Shown: in pieces, positions 14,730-15,023 of the stretch
Position numbering within the stretch: the stretch's first letter is position 1
Layout: each line of letters starts with the position of its first letter
From: Thermoplasmatota archaeon
Lineage (GTDB): Archaea > Thermoplasmatota > E2 > DHVEG-1
Assembly: GCA_030609445.1 (NCBI GenBank)
Contig: JAUWCF010000003.1
Location: 1 to 15,023 of the forward strand
Direction of reading: 5' to 3'
DNA: 15,023 nucleotides
Translations under genes and position numbers: made by a program
The notes under the pieces: generated by a model
Told to the model about the DNA's origin: nothing
The model's input: only the letters and a program-made list of their open reading frames with translations
Database searches by the model: none

Positions 14730-15023
14730 TTAGCTGATTATAGCGGTAGTATTGCCAAATATTCTTATGATTAAAATGAATAAAATTGTAAATTTGACTA
14801 TACGTAATAGATTAAGTATTATTGAAAGCAGGAAAAGTAGTATAAATGTCGGTTCAGGGCCGTTTTGATATTTTAGTTTTAGCTCTTCAACATCTATATC
14901 TGGCATTATAATAGGGTGCTGTGATTTCATTGTTTCTTTAAACGCGTTGAATTCTACCGCACATGCTGTTGGCAACATTATCATAAAAAAAACTGCCAAC
15001 AGACTTCCAATTATTATTCTCTT
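14730..15023 (-). CDS. Secreted or membrane-anchored protein, start beyond the right edge (partial)
   Basis: The frame is open from the right edge to its stop, giving 97 visible residues. At the edge, KRIIIGSLLAVFFMIMLP followed by TACAVEFN looks like a complete signal peptide (positive start, hydrophobic core, small residues ACA before the likely cut), so the true Met is probably only a few codons outside the window. A TTG at 14999 could be called as a start but would cut off the basic part of the signal. After a short charged, Pro-rich segment with PIIMPDIDVEELK comes a long C-terminal hydrophobic stretch (TFILLFLLSIILNLL and VKFTILFILIIRIF), one or two membrane helices. The mature protein would be about 75 residues with most of its hydrophilic part outside the cell. 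I do not recognise the family. Confidence 0.62.
   Translation of the reverse strand, partial: KRIIIGSLLAVFFMIMLPTACAVEFNAFKETMKSQHPIIMPDIDVEELKLKYQNGPEPTFILLFLLSIILNLLRIVKFTILFILIIRIFGNTTAIIS

Overview
The window is about 15 kb of AT-rich archaeal chromosome. The archaeal assignment rests on several things. There is a family B DNA polymerase with an intein, an archaeal-type phosphopantetheine adenylyltransferase, and a DUF357 protein. The sugar-1-phosphate nucleotidylyltransferases are of the archaeal type. TTTATATA-like boxes sit about 25-35 nt before starts, many of them leaderless, and some starts carry GGTGA-type ribosome binding sites. A euryarchaeal lineage such as Thermoplasmatota is my best guess from overall gene content, but this is inference; no rRNA or other taxonomic marker is present.

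Layout. (1) 1-2289, minus strand: the N-terminal 631 residues of a family B DNA polymerase, interrupted inside the motif B region by an intein whose first 132 residues run off the left edge. No complete ORF marks this gene because it is open at the edge. (2) 2379-3386, plus strand: a histone deacetylase/acetoin-utilization family deacetylase, divergent from polB across a 90-nt gap with a palindromic TATA-like box. (3) 3388-10708, minus strand: a run of co-directional genes. In transcription order they are a zinc-ribbon orphan, a GlmU paralog, glmS, glmU, a polysaccharide flippase, phosphopantetheine adenylyltransferase (coaD) and a small unknown protein. (4) 10820-11608, plus strand: an S-adenosyl-L-methionine hydroxide adenosyltransferase (DUF62), convergent and 4-nt overlapping with a minus-strand DUF357 protein. 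(5) 11875-14631, plus strand: two tandem 27-bp operator-like inverted repeats, a winged-helix regulator, and an overlapping RND/MMPL-family transporter. (6) 14730-15023, minus strand: the body of a secreted or membrane-anchored protein whose start lies just beyond the right edge.

How the genes work together. GlmS makes glucosamine-6-phosphate, and the bifunctional GlmU acetylates and uridylylates glucosamine-1-phosphate. The upstream GlmU paralog lies one base from glmS but has lost the acetyltransferase His. The phosphoglucosamine mutase step (GlmM) is not in the window. The neighbouring flippase suggests that the UDP-GlcNAc feeds a surface or N-linked glycan. Each downstream gene (flippase, coaD, small protein) also has its own TATA-like box, so they are probably not a strict single operon. 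The regulator-transporter pair looks self-contained and autoregulated.

The most notable observations are the intein in a variant motif B of PolB, the tandem operator pair, and the diverged GlmU paralog. No RNA gene, insertion sequence or CRISPR array was seen, and no gene-free stretch exceeds 300 bases.
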